This document shows, piece after piece, positions 32,776 through 41,363 of a stretch of 64,000 bases of DNA (position 1 is its first letter; every line of letters starts with the position of its first letter). Under the pieces are notes generated by a model that ran no database searches, was not told the origin of the DNA, and saw only the letters and a list, made by a program, of their open reading frames with translations. Origin of the DNA: Ktedonosporobacter rubrisoli (lineage in GTDB: Bacteria > Chloroflexota > Ktedonobacteria > Ktedonobacterales > Ktedonobacteraceae); assembly GCF_004208415.1 (NCBI RefSeq), contig NZ_CP035758.1, positions 8,432,001-8,496,000 on the forward strand, given 5' to 3'. A program made the translations under genes and the position numbers.

Positions 32776-34173
32776 TTAACTGGTATTATCTGCAGTATAG
32801 GCTTGCTGTGCGGCGTCCTCGATCTGCTGCAAGACAGTATCGAGCTGCTTTTGATCCTCGATAAAGGCGAGCATGCCCTTCCAGAAAGCTTGCTGAACGA
32901 GGGGAGGCATCAGATCGCCGGCTCCAAACTTGATTGTATCGGCCTCGACCAGCATGCTAGCTGAGGCGCGAGCTACCGCGTTGGGATAGGCCTTGAGATC
33001 TAAGGACTTGTTAAGCGAGGTAAAGCCTCCACGCTTGACCCAGATCGTCTGAGCCTGGGCCGTCGCCAGATATTTGATGAGCTCACGGACCGCTTGCGTA
33101 TCTTTCATCGCTATGACCATATCCACACCGACAGTGATCGCGCCCTGATAGTGCGGGTTGAGCGTGGGAAAAGGGAAAAAGTCAAAATCGACCCCAGCTT
33201 TGGCACCGGGAAACTGGCTGGTGATAAAGCCGGCAGTAAAGTCGCCAAGATAATACATGTAGGCCTGCGGCGGTGTAGAGAACGGGGCAAAGCAGGCCTC
33301 CCGATAATCGGTGTTCAAGATAGTTTGGGGCGCGCCAGCGATATAATGCTTTCCGCCAACAATCTGGCCAAAGAGCTCAAAGGCCTGCTTAAGGCTTTTA
33401 TGTGTCCAGGGTATTTTGTGGGCCACCCACTGATCGTACATATCTGGACCAAATTGATTGAGGTAAATCTCGGCGATCCAATCGCTGGCAGGCCAACCGG
33501 TAGTCGTGGCGCTCGCAACGCCCATCGACCAGGGATATTTATTGCTGCTGGCGATGCTATCGGAAAGGGCAATAAGTTCGGGCCAGGTATGGGGGATAGT
33601 AGCATTAAGCGCCCGAAACTGCTGCGGATTATACCAGACCGTAGCCTTGTTGGCAGCCTTGAAGAGAAGCGCATAGAGACCACCCTTATAGCTGCCTAGC
33701 TCGATCCAGGCTCGTGCGTAATCCTTGCGAAACTGCTTCATATCAAGAAAGGTATCCAGGCGGATAAGATTATTCTGGCTGGCAAGCTGCTGTAATTTGC
33801 CGGGATTAGGGAGAATAGCGATATCTGGGGGACTATTGCCTTTGAGGCTGGTAGTCAGGGCAGAATCCAGATCGCGGGTTACTTCAAGGTTGACGGCAAT
33901 TTTTGTTCTGCTGGTAAAGGGCTCAACCACCGCGCGGAATGAAGCTTGCTCCTCTCCGCTCCAAACGTTGAGAACATCTACCGTATGGTCAGAGGCACTT
34001 GAGGAGCCGGTGTTATCCCCACATGCCACCAGTAAAGCTGAGGCGGAGCTGAAGGTCAAGCCCAACATAAGAGCGCGCTGCAGAAATTCGCGGCGACCGA
34101 ACGGATGCCTACTATAGTTCATAACCAGGCGGTCCAACTCATCCCGCTGACCGCGATCAGGTAATAGCATCAT
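32776..34173 (-). CDS. ABC-type extracellular solute-binding lipoprotein (family 1, sugar-like)
   Basis: 465 residues from ATG 34173, with GGAGGAGGG just before it. The cytoplasmic start of about 30 residues precedes RREFLQRALMLGLTFSSASA, a twin-arginine-like signal, and the lipobox LLVAC-G. The mature part has the Cluster B/family 1 pattern: VDVLNVWSGEEQASFRAVVE, NSPPDIAILPNPGKL, KATVWYNPQQFRALN, PHTWPELIALSDSI, GFITSQFP. Such proteins catch oligosaccharides or polyols for an importer. No permease or ATPase gene is adjacent, so the transporter must be elsewhere or the protein serves as a sensor. Divergent from the XRE/NB-ARC gene. Confidence 0.87.
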   Translation of the reverse strand: MMLLPDRGQRDELDRLVMNYSRHPFGRREFLQRALMLGLTFSSASALLVACGDNTGSSSASDHTVDVLNVWSGEEQASFRAVVEPFTSRTKIAVNLEVTRDLDSALTTSLKGNSPPDIAILPNPGKLQQLASQNNLIRLDTFLDMKQFRKDYARAWIELGSYKGGLYALLFKAANKATVWYNPQQFRALNATIPHTWPELIALSDSIASSNKYPWSMGVASATTTGWPASDWIAEIYLNQFGPDMYDQWVAHKIPWTHKSLKQAFELFGQIVGGKHYIAGAPQTILNTDYREACFAPFSTPPQAYMYYLGDFTAGFITSQFPGAKAGVDFDFFPFPTLNPHYQGAITVGVDMVIAMKDTQAVRELIKYLATAQAQTIWVKRGGFTSLNKSLDLKAYPNAVARASASMLVEADTIKFGAGDLMPPLVQQAFWKGMLAFIEDQKQLDTVLQQIEDAAQQAYTADNTS

Positions 34174-34633
34174 GACGCCCTCCTCCAATGCTCGTTTTTT
34201 GATCAGGTAGGTGCCACCCGCTGTTTCTAGGACTGATTACTATCCACAGTGTACAGGGAAATATTTTCTTGTCAAACATGTATTTTATTTTTTGCATCAG
34301 AGGAAATAATTTCGTCTGCTTCTCAGGAGAATTGCTGTCAGTTTTCGCTTCCTTCACCTGTCCTAAGTAATGGAGGGGATGAAGAAGACCAGAGGATAGC
34401 GCTCTCGGCTGCGACATATCCCTGTAATTATGCATGAGAAGCAAGCTCTCTGGCAATACTCTCATGAAAAGGCAAGGTTTTCCAGGACTCAGCAGCGCGG
34501 CTGGGCTCCAATTTTTCTCCTCTCTGCCAGGTGGCAAAAGCGCAAGGAGGAAAAGCCCGCTAGTGAAGAGTGCGTTTCACTATTTGCAGCGTGATCACGA
34601 TGATGGAACAGACGCGAAGAAAGGATGTACGAA
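34174..34633. other. Divergent control region
   Basis: 460 bases between the solute-binding protein and XRE/NB-ARC genes. Holds the minus-strand promoter at 34248-34275. No gene seen; the promoter of the plus-strand gene was not identified. Confidence 0.45.
34248..34275 (-). promoter_or_regulatory. Candidate promoter of the solute-binding protein gene
   Basis: On the minus strand TTGACA (34270-34275), 16-base AT-rich spacer, TACACT (34248-34253). Leader of about 70 bases to the ATG. Confidence 0.5.
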
Positions 34634-36355
34634 GTGAGAAAAGCTGCTCAGGCCGTTCCCAATGAACAATTGAAGAGGGAACGCTTACGACGTGGTTGGT
34701 CGCGGGAATATATTGCGGAACAGATAGGCATTGCCGATCCAAAGACGATCGGGCGTTGGGAGCGTGGCGTTGCCTTGCCAAGTTCGTATTTTCTTCAGAG
34801 GCTCTGTGAGCTCTTTGCCCTGACAGCACAGGATCTGGGGCTCTACCAGGAGCAAGAGCCGGGCAGGCACGAGCCAGTGTGTATGGCCATGACGTCTGAT
34901 ATGGCGGGTGAGCCAGTGAGGGCATTGTATGATCCTGAGCTCCCTATGCCGCTCTCCGATATAGGAGGCCTTGCGGGGCGTGAAGAGCAATTCTATGTCC
35001 TGAAGCAGCGCTTAGGTACTGAGAAAAGTCCGGTCGTCGCTGCTCTTAGCGGCCTACCCGGAGTGGGCAAGACTGCCCTTGCTGTAGAGCTAGCGCATGA
35101 CCAGGATATACAACAATATTTTAATGGCGGCATCCTGTGGGTCAGCCCTGGCCCCAGGCCCGACATACCGCGCTTGCTCGCCAGGTGGGGAGCGTTATTG
35201 GGAATTGATGAGCCGTCAGCCAGGGACAATATTGAGGCCTGGGCGAGAGCACTTCACGCGGCCATTGGCCTACGGCGCATGCTCCTGATCATCGATGATG
35301 CCTGGAAATGTGCCGATGCTCTGGCTTTTAAGGTCGGCGGACCAAATTGTGCCTATATCCTTACTACGCGCATTCCCTCGGTTGCCCTCCAGTTTGCCAA
35401 TGGCGGGACGATAAGGCTGGATGGGCTTGCGGAAAGGGATGGGCTAGAACTGCTGGCCCGTTTCATACCCGAGGTGGTAGCCAGCGAGCCCCGGATCGCC
35501 AGAGACCTGGTAAGGCTGGTAGCTGGCTTACCGCTGGGATTGGTAGTGATGGGCAAGTATCTGCAAACCCAGGCTTATAGCCGGCAGCGGCGCCGCCTGC
35601 AAGCAGCTTTAGAGCGCCTCTATCATCAAGAGGAGATCCTGCAGCTGAATATGCTACAGGCTCCATTTGAGGCATCTGCAGGTCCAGCGCTCTCGGTGCA
35701 GAGCGCGCTAGAGAGCAGCTACAGAGAGCTTGGCGGCCAAGCTCGCTCTGTACTTGCTCGCCTCGCTGCATTTCCGGCCAGCCCGCATAGCTTTGCGGAG
35801 GCCGCAGCCTTGAGCATCTGTTGTGCTCCAGCCGAGGCACTGGATGAGCTGGTTGATAGCGGCTTGCTAGAGTGCACGCCCGCCGGTCGCTATACGCTCC
35901 ATCCGTTGATCGCTGAGTATGCACGCCTGGCCCATGCTGAGCGAGGAATGGAAGAGCACGTCGTCAACTATTATCTTAACTATACGGAAAAATATGCCAC
36001 GGACTATGAAGCCCTTGCTCAGGAGATTGATAACATCCTGGCCTGCCTGCAGATGGCGTTTGAACGTGGGATGCGCGCCTCTCTGATACGTGGAGCTCTG
36101 GCTATCGCCCCCTTTTTGCAGGAGCAAGGCTTGTGCGAAATTGCACAAGCGCAGCTGGCGCGCGCAGAACAGGCGGCACGACTTGCCAGCGATAGCCACA
36201 GCCAGAAAAAAATAGTGTATTATCTGGAGAGAATAGTATCTGCGCGAAAAAATATTATGCAGGGGCCAGGGCGCTATCAAAAGGAGCTTACGTGTAAACA
36301 AGGGCTGGAGCGACTTTCACCTGTTGTCAGCCTATTGTCTGCCCAACTGTCTTAA
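34634..36355 (+). CDS. XRE helix-turn-helix / NB-ARC STAND ATPase
   Basis: 573 residues from the GTG at 34634 (AAGGA eight bases upstream); the ATG at 34625 follows AAAGG with no spacer and is less likely. Residues 10-70 are a Cro/CI helix-turn-helix (LKRERLRRGWSREYIAEQIG, KTIGRWERGVALPS). From about 110 on there is an NB-ARC module: Walker A GLPGVGKTALA (140-147), Walker B MLLIIDDAW (near 217), sensor LTTR, GLPLG motif, then a winged helix (LDELVDSGLLECTPAGRYTL) and a short helical tail. Full-length STAND regulators end in long TPR or WD40 arrays; this one has only about 100 residues, so it is compact. Typical of Ktedonobacteria; ligand unknown. The ECF sigma gene starts 40 bases downstream. 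Confidence 0.88.
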   Translation: MRKAAQAVPNEQLKRERLRRGWSREYIAEQIGIADPKTIGRWERGVALPSSYFLQRLCELFALTAQDLGLYQEQEPGRHEPVCMAMTSDMAGEPVRALYDPELPMPLSDIGGLAGREEQFYVLKQRLGTEKSPVVAALSGLPGVGKTALAVELAHDQDIQQYFNGGILWVSPGPRPDIPRLLARWGALLGIDEPSARDNIEAWARALHAAIGLRRMLLIIDDAWKCADALAFKVGGPNCAYILTTRIPSVALQFANGGTIRLDGLAERDGLELLARFIPEVVASEPRIARDLVRLVAGLPLGLVVMGKYLQTQAYSRQRRRLQAALERLYHQEEILQLNMLQAPFEASAGPALSVQSALESSYRELGGQARSVLARLAAFPASPHSFAEAAALSICCAPAEALDELVDSGLLECTPAGRYTLHPLIAEYARLAHAERGMEEHVVNYYLNYTEKYATDYEALAQEIDNILACLQMAFERGMRASLIRGALAIAPFLQEQGLCEIAQAQLARAEQAARLASDSHSQKKIVYYLERIVSARKNIMQGPGRYQKELTCKQGLERLSPVVSLLSAQLS

Positions 36356-36394
36356 CTAGAAAAGGGTCCTGCTGGATGTTGTAAGGAGACAGTG

Positions 36395-36985
36395 ATGTCT
36401 TTGGCACATGGATCTGGAACCGATGGTCCTGCAGACGAGCGTATTCTTGTAATACGAGCTCAGAGGGGAAATCAAAGGGCCTTTGAAATACTCTATGAGC
36501 GTTATAATGATCGCATATGCCGCTATTTAATCCGTATGATAGGAAATGATGGCGTTGGTTGTGAGTTAGCCCAAGAGGCATTTATTAAAGCCTGGAAATC
36601 AATATTGAGCCTGCGCGATCCTGCCCGCTTTGGGAGCTGGCTCTATCGTATTGCCACTAATTGTGCCTATAACTACCATGAGCATGAGAAGAAGCGATTG
36701 CGCAATGTTTCATGGGAAGAATACGAGAAAGAGGGCAAAGGACCCGTTGCTGAGGGACCAGAGAGACAGGTGGAGGAGAGCGAGCTGATGAAGCAAGTCC
36801 TGGCGCAAGTATCGCCTACATATCGCCCTTGCCTTATTTTATATGTTGTGGAAAGGTTGCCACAGCGTCAGATAGCTGACCTGTTAGGAATAAAGGAATC
36901 GTCTGTGAGTCAGTATGTGAGTCGGGGAAAAGAAGAGTTTCGGCGGATCTATTACCGAATGAGCGGGAAGGGGCAAGGCAAATGA
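36395..36985 (+). CDS. ECF-type RNA polymerase sigma factor
   Basis: 196 residues from ATG 36395 (AAGGAG before it; a GTG one codon earlier is possible). Region 2 is GNQRAFEILYERYNDRICRY with AQEAFIKAWKSILSLRDPAR and WLYRIATNCAYNYHEHEKKR. Region 4 is LILYVVERLPQRQIADLLGI with KESSVSQYVSRGKEEFRRIY. Length and layout are those of ordinary group 4 sigma factors. Its stop overlaps the start of the next gene (ATGA), which encodes a zinc-finger anti-sigma factor, so the two are made together. An autoregulated promoter would be expected upstream, but its consensus cannot be read from one copy. Confidence 0.92.
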   Translation: MSLAHGSGTDGPADERILVIRAQRGNQRAFEILYERYNDRICRYLIRMIGNDGVGCELAQEAFIKAWKSILSLRDPARFGSWLYRIATNCAYNYHEHEKKRLRNVSWEEYEKEGKGPVAEGPERQVEESELMKQVLAQVSPTYRPCLILYVVERLPQRQIADLLGIKESSVSQYVSRGKEEFRRIYYRMSGKGQGK

Positions 36986-38328
36986 GACATCAACCCCCTT
37001 GCACGCAGTGGGCCGAGAAACTGGCTCTGCGTCCCGAGGATCTTTCTCCCGAAGATCAAGCCGCGCTTGAGGCCCATGTCAAAATATGCCCGCATTGCAC
37101 GGAGGCGCTTGCCGATTATCAATATTTTGATGCGCGTCTATCTGCCTTGCCTCCACCAACAATGAAGCCCTTGCCGCGCCTCTCCCCACAATTTTTCCTG
37201 GATGGCCAGATCATGGATGAAGAGCAAATCGAGGAAGATCTTCTCCCGGCTTCGGCTTTAGAGCGCAGCGCGGAAGCTAGCAGGGCGGCCAGGCGTCCAA
37301 GCCGCGTTGGCGCGTTCTTCAAGCGCGCTATCCCGAGTGCTATCGTTGCCTGCCTGCTTGTGGCTGTCCTTGTGCTCTTTACCAATGGAGGCCTGCGCAA
37401 TGCTGTTACCGGTAGCTCTTATGCTCCCGGCTCAAACGTTCTCACACTGAGCAACCATACGCAGGTGGCCGCAGTGGCCTGGTCACCCAATGGAGCCTAC
37501 CTTGCTACCAGCGATTGGGATCACACGGTCAGTATATGGGATGCGCATAAGGGTTCATTGCTGTATGTCTATAACGGACAGAGCGATATTGTCGATGCCC
37601 TGGCCTGGTCGCCGGATAGTAAATATCTGGCCTGTGGAAGCTGGGATAAGACGGTTCAGATCATAGAAGCCAGTTCGGGCAATCTCATCACGACGTACCG
37701 CGAGCATACAAGTAAAGTCGTCTCGGTCTCCTGGTCGCCTGACGGAAAATACATTGTTTCGGGAAGCTGGGATGATACTGCCCGCGTGTGGGATTCTGCC
37801 AATGGCCATACCGTGCAGGTCTATCGGGGCAGCGATATCGTCGATAGCGTGGCCTGGTCACCCAATGGCAAATATATTGCTTTAGGCAGTTGGGATGAGA
37901 CCGTGAAGATATGGTCCCCCTTCACAGGAGCCATTATACGAACCTATATGGGCCATACCGATCAGGTAAATGCGGTAGCCTGGTCGCCTAACGGAGAATA
38001 TATTGCCTCGGCGGGTCGCGATCAGACAGTCCAGGTCTGGAAAGTAAGCAATGGAGAACTGCTTACCACCTATAAAGAGCATAAATTTAACGGTTATGGA
38101 CGGGCAGTAGATAGCGTGGCCTGGTCGCCGGATGGAGAATACATTGCCTCTGGTGGCCATGACGATACCGTACGCGTCTGGAATGCGCTTAACGGCACAA
38201 CAGCCATGGTCTTTAAGGGCCATACAGATCTAGTAGATAGCGTGGCCTGGTCGCCGGATGGGCACAGGCTGATCTCGGGAAGCTGGGATGATACTGCCCG
38301 CATCTGGCAGGTGCTGAATGGCAACTAG
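36982..38328 (+). CDS. Transmembrane anti-sigma factor with extracytoplasmic WD40 propeller
   Basis: 448 residues. The N-terminus carries a zinc-finger anti-sigma (ZAS) motif H32-x3-C36-x2-C39 (AHVKICPHC). A basic linker follows, then one membrane helix at about 116-136 (IPSAIVACLLVAVLVLF). Residues 150-448 are seven WD40 repeats, each with VAWSPxGxY and GSWDxTVxIW-type blades, enough for one closed propeller. With N-terminus inside, the propeller is outside. The known part is ZAS sequestration of ECF sigma factors. The unusual part is a seven-bladed propeller as sensor. It overlaps the sigma gene by 4 bases. The signal could be a ligand, polymer or protein bound by the propeller. Confidence 0.9.
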   Translation: MRHQPPCTQWAEKLALRPEDLSPEDQAALEAHVKICPHCTEALADYQYFDARLSALPPPTMKPLPRLSPQFFLDGQIMDEEQIEEDLLPASALERSAEASRAARRPSRVGAFFKRAIPSAIVACLLVAVLVLFTNGGLRNAVTGSSYAPGSNVLTLSNHTQVAAVAWSPNGAYLATSDWDHTVSIWDAHKGSLLYVYNGQSDIVDALAWSPDSKYLACGSWDKTVQIIEASSGNLITTYREHTSKVVSVSWSPDGKYIVSGSWDDTARVWDSANGHTVQVYRGSDIVDSVAWSPNGKYIALGSWDETVKIWSPFTGAIIRTYMGHTDQVNAVAWSPNGEYIASAGRDQTVQVWKVSNGELLTTYKEHKFNGYGRAVDSVAWSPDGEYIASGGHDDTVRVWNALNGTTAMVFKGHTDLVDSVAWSPDGHRLISGSWDDTARIWQVLNGN

Positions 38329-38441
38329 TAGATTTTAGGGAAGCATAGCCGGTCTTGATGCTTGCTATTCCTCTCATATGATATACTACAGCAGCAATTT
38401 GGAATATTCACGGCTTTAAGTTAAGATCTGGAGGAGTGTTC

Positions 38442-39092
38442 ATGCGTTGTCCATTTTGTGGAATGTTTAATCGCGACGATGCAGCATATTGCACTCGCTG
38501 TGGGAGAGATCTAGTACCCGGATATCCTCCTGGCCAGACAACACAAGGGCAGCCACCCCGCCGGCCTGCTGGACCAAACTACGCGCCGCCAGCGAATCGC
38601 CAGCAAGCACCAAGGCCGCCTTCTGTGCCTCCCATCCAGGCCGGGCCAGTGCGCAGCGGCCCGGGATCACGGGCTAAAACAGTCCCCGAGCCACCCAGGG
38701 CCTTCAAAGGGCAGGAGGCACCACAATCCTTTCCACCTCATACAACTGCTCAGCTGAAGGAGCTAGAATCACTGGCCCTCCCCTATACGCGCATCAGCGA
38801 TGAAGAGAGTAATGGGCATAAAAAAATTGTACGCATTCAGTATCAGGCCTGCCCTGCCTGGAACCAGGTGGCGACTCTCTGGAAGGCTTTAAATGACGTT
38901 AAGGACGATAACTTTGCCACCACGCTTATTCAGGGCTTTACGCAGCCTGGTAGGGCTCTCTATAGCTTCAATAACGGACAGCTTCAGTTCGATCATGGCG
39001 TGTTGCTAGGCAGCCAAAGAATCAATCGCTATATATTTGATACTGGTTCTGGCTTCGAGGGTGACGCTGTGCGCATCGTCTTGTCCGAATAG
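38442..39092 (+). CDS. Zinc-ribbon protein with Pro-rich linker and C-terminal domain of unknown type
   Basis: 216 residues from ATG 38442 (GGAGGA six bases before; GTG 38436 also possible). Residues 1-22 are a zinc ribbon, CPFCGMFNRDDAAYCTRCGR. About 75 Pro/Gln/Arg-rich residues follow, then a folded domain of roughly 110 residues starting LKELESLALPYTRISDEESN and ending INRYIFDTGSGFEGDAVRIV. No membrane helix. Many Chloroflexota proteins share this ribbon-linker layout with kinase, FHA or WD40 domains. I do not recognise this C-terminal domain. It follows the sigma/anti-sigma pair by 113 bases and may belong to the same regulatory group. Confidence 0.65.
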   Translation: MRCPFCGMFNRDDAAYCTRCGRDLVPGYPPGQTTQGQPPRRPAGPNYAPPANRQQAPRPPSVPPIQAGPVRSGPGSRAKTVPEPPRAFKGQEAPQSFPPHTTAQLKELESLALPYTRISDEESNGHKKIVRIQYQACPAWNQVATLWKALNDVKDDNFATTLIQGFTQPGRALYSFNNGQLQFDHGVLLGSQRINRYIFDTGSGFEGDAVRIVLSE

Positions 39093-39101
39093 CATGTGAG
39101 A

Positions 39102-39182
39102 TCATCAAGTAGGCGTGTAGAGGTTGGCGTTTTGCAATTTTCGCCAGCTCTAGCTCTTTGCTGCTCTCTACACGCCTGATGA
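39102..39182. ncRNA. Large potential RNA hairpin between two genes
   Basis: AGGCGTGTAGAG (39111-39122) and CTCTACACGCCT (39166-39177) are perfect 12-base inverse copies, and CATCA/TGATG extend the stem across a 3-base bulge. Inside, TGGCG-(12 bases)-CGCCA forms a second stem. It lies ten bases after the zinc-ribbon gene and 120 before the phosphorylase gene. No U-tract follows. Could be a processed terminator structure or a leader element; no known riboswitch class is recognised. Confidence 0.35.
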
Positions 39183-39301
39183 GAGCGGCTTTGCTGCTGA
39201 AAGCTGTATTGAGTCTCTGATCGTATGGGGCATTTTTGCCCTTCACTCCTGACTGAGTGAAGATTTTCAGCGCTCATTTGAGATGGAGAGTAGATAGATA
39301 T

Positions 39302-40609
39302 ATGCAAGCCATTGAATTAATTCGCAAGCAGCGAAATGCGCAGCCTCTCAGCACTGCCGAGATTGACTGGCTGGTAGAACAATATACGCGTGAGCAGATC
39401 CCCGATTATCAAATGTCGGCCTGGCTGATGGCGGTTTGCCTGCGTGGTTTGGATGCACGGGCCACCAGCGACTTAACCCTGGCTATGGCTCGCTCGGGTC
39501 TGGAACTGCACGTGCGCGAGACCATTTCGCCGGTTGTCGATAAGCATAGCACCGGCGGCGTTGGCGACAAAGTGACCCTGGCGGTAGCGCCTCTTGTGGC
39601 GGCCTGTGGCATCGCTGTGGGCAAGATGACGGGGCGCGGTCTGGGCCATACCGGAGGGACTGTCGATAAGCTGGAGTCGGTGCGTGGCTTTCGTTCCGAG
39701 CTTTCGCGCGAGGAGTTTATGCAAACCCTGCTCCAACACCACATCGTCCTGGCCGGTCAATCGCCTGAGCTTGCGCCGGCTGATGGCAAGATGTACGCCT
39801 TGCGCGATGTCACGGCGACAGTTGAGAGCATTCCGTTGATCGCGGCAAGTATCATGAGCAAGAAACTGGCGATTGGAGGCTCGCATCTTCTCCTGGATGT
39901 CAAATTTGGCAAGGGCGCCTTTATGAAGAATGTTGAGCAGGCCCGCGAACTGGCTACGCTCATGGTTGAGATTGGGCGCGCGGCTGGCATTCATACTGTT
40001 GCGGCCATTACTGCTATGGAACAGCCGCTCGGGCGGGCCGTGGGCAATGCCCTGGAGATGGCGGAGGCTATCGCTATTCTGCGCGGCGAGGGGCCGGCAG
40101 ATGTTGGCTATCTCTGCTATCACGAGGCTGCGGAACTGCTGATGATGACGGGCAAGGCGGCGAATGAGCAGGCGGCCGAGCAGCTTGTTGAGCAGGCTGT
40201 GCGTTCGGGAGCGGCTGTGGCCAAACTTGCCGAGGTGATTGCCGCGCAGGGAGGCGATGCGCGCCAGATTGAGCAGCCGGAGCTCTTGCCAACCGCGCCG
40301 GTACGCGCATTGCTAATGGCGCCGCGCAGTGGCTACCTCGCGGGGATTCAGGCTGAACAGCTTGGCCTGGCCAGCATGCGGCTGGGGGCAGGACGCTTTA
40401 AGAAGGGCGAAGCTATTGACCATCGTACGGGCTTTATCTTGCAGGCCAAAGTTGGCGATAAGCTTGAGGCTGGCCAGGCTCTGGTTGAGATCCATGCGCG
40501 CAATGAAGGTGAGGCCGAGGCGGTGCGCGAGGAGCTGCTGCGCTGCTTTAGCTGGAGCGATAGTCCCGTCAAGCCCGGCGCGCTGATTTACGACGTAATT
40601 CGTCCCTGA
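39302..40609 (+). CDS. pdp: Pyrimidine-nucleoside phosphorylase
   Basis: 435 residues from ATG 39302, the standard length. The order matches thymidine/pyrimidine-nucleoside phosphorylases. The N-terminal helical part is IELIRKQRNAQPLSTAEIDW and YQMSAWLMAV. The phosphate-binding signature is DKHSTGGVGDKVTLAVAPLV, the pyrimidine site is KMTGRGLGHTGGTVDKLES, then KKLAIGGSHLLLDVKFGKGA, and the C-terminal alpha/beta hammerhead domain is ILQAKVGDKLEAGQALVEIH. It cleaves uridine and thymidine with phosphate into base and (deoxy)ribose-1-phosphate in the cytosol. The Lys/Ser/His set looks intact. It stands alone, without the usual deoC, cdd or nucleoside transporter neighbours. Confidence 0.94.
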   Translation: MQAIELIRKQRNAQPLSTAEIDWLVEQYTREQIPDYQMSAWLMAVCLRGLDARATSDLTLAMARSGLELHVRETISPVVDKHSTGGVGDKVTLAVAPLVAACGIAVGKMTGRGLGHTGGTVDKLESVRGFRSELSREEFMQTLLQHHIVLAGQSPELAPADGKMYALRDVTATVESIPLIAASIMSKKLAIGGSHLLLDVKFGKGAFMKNVEQARELATLMVEIGRAAGIHTVAAITAMEQPLGRAVGNALEMAEAIAILRGEGPADVGYLCYHEAAELLMMTGKAANEQAAEQLVEQAVRSGAAVAKLAEVIAAQGGDARQIEQPELLPTAPVRALLMAPRSGYLAGIQAEQLGLASMRLGAGRFKKGEAIDHRTGFILQAKVGDKLEAGQALVEIHARNEGEAEAVREELLRCFSWSDSPVKPGALIYDVIRP

Positions 40610-40640
40610 TCACTCCCAAAACGTTGAGCAAGATTTTAGC

Positions 40641-40670
40641 TTGACATCACATTTCGGCCCATGTTAAAAT
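40641..40670 (+). promoter_or_regulatory. Promoter of the Cys-rich peptide / DoxX unit
   Basis: TTGACA (40641-40646), 18 bases, TAAAAT (40665-40670); TTAAAA at 17 bases is an alternative -10. Transcription would start near 40678, some 25 bases before the mini-gene ATG. Confidence 0.65.
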
Positions 40671-40702
40671 AACAGTGTTAACTTGGAAACAGGAGTTGAT
40701 AT

Positions 40703-40810
40703 ATGCCGAAAAGGGCGCGGATGTATGGGTTAGATCATCCCGGCTTCTATGGCTGTTTGGCAAATGATCCTTGCGAAAACAAAGCTTGCATAAAAAAATT
40801 TTGTACTTAA
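40703..40810 (+). CDS. 35-residue cysteine-rich mini-protein
   Basis: ATG 40703 is preceded by CAGGAG with a seven-base spacer, and a consensus promoter lies 35-60 bases upstream, so this short frame has every mark of a translated gene. The product has 35 residues, a basic start (MPKRARMYGLDH) and four cysteines at 18, 24, 29 and 34 (spacing C-x5-C-x4-C-x4-C) in FYGCLANDPCENKACIKKFC. No signal peptide. Four regularly spaced Cys suggest metal binding or two disulfides. The DoxX gene follows 52 bases later with no obvious promoter between, so the two are likely co-transcribed. I know no family like this. Confidence 0.6.
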   Translation: MPKRARMYGLDHPGFYGCLANDPCENKACIKKFCT

Positions 40811-40862
40811 GTTAATGGTGTTAAGTAAGAGTACAGATATATGTAGAAGGAAGGTACAACTT

Positions 40863-41363
40863 ATGGTTTCGTTTATCAGCATGTTTATGACGCTACTTAT
40901 CATGGGGATTGCCTTTAGTATCATGGCGATCCTGGGACGGCTTGGCATCTCTGCATTTATTGATTTGAAAAAGTGTGCTGCATATGCGATGGCGGCCCTT
41001 TTTGTCTTTACTTCTGTGAGCCATTTTATCTCGCCCGTAAGGGATGACTTAATCAGGATGGTGCCGGATTTTGTACCATTTCCGGCGCAGATAGTCTTTA
41101 TTACTGGCATCCTGGAACTATTGGGGGCCATAGGCTTGCTTATTCCTGCCATGAGACGCGCTGCCGCGATATGCTTGATCCTCCTGCTCATCGGGATGTT
41201 TCCCGCCAATGTTTATGCTGCCCTTAGAGACATTTCGCTCCTTGGGGAGCCGGCAACTCCCCTCTGGCTGCGCGTTCCTGAGCAAATTGTTTACATAGGC
41301 ATGCTCCTGTGGTCGATCTCAGCCACAAAAATCGTCGGCCTCAGAACTGCAAGTCAATCCTGA
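40863..41363 (+). CDS. DoxX-family membrane protein
   Basis: 166 residues from ATG 40863 (AAGGAAGG eight bases before). Four to five helices: ISMFMTLLIMGIAFSIMAIL, AAYAMAALFVFTSVSHFISP, IVFITGILELLGAIGLLIPA, AAAICLILLLIGMFPANVYA and VYIGMLLWSIS. FTSVSHF-x10-MVP and the GxLELLGAIGLLxP block are the DoxX signature. Family members sit in quinone-linked membrane complexes, for example thiosulfate:quinone oxidoreductase or the mycobacterial DoxX-SseA-SodA oxidative-stress complex. Here the only apparent partner is the Cys-rich mini-protein upstream, which makes a redox link attractive but unproven. Confidence 0.8.
   Translation: MVSFISMFMTLLIMGIAFSIMAILGRLGISAFIDLKKCAAYAMAALFVFTSVSHFISPVRDDLIRMVPDFVPFPAQIVFITGILELLGAIGLLIPAMRRAAAICLILLLIGMFPANVYAALRDISLLGEPATPLWLRVPEQIVYIGMLLWSISATKIVGLRTASQS

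Noticed and set aside
34634-36355. NB-ARC STAND protein as an anti-phage defence gene
   Set aside because: It has a DNA-binding HTH at the N-terminus and no effector such as a nuclease, TIR or protease; a transcription regulator is more likely.
37450-38320. Regularly spaced nucleotide repeats that resemble a repeat array
   Set aside because: The period follows the WD40 blades (about 40 codons) and the copies diverge as codons do; it is protein-coding, not CRISPR or satellite DNA.
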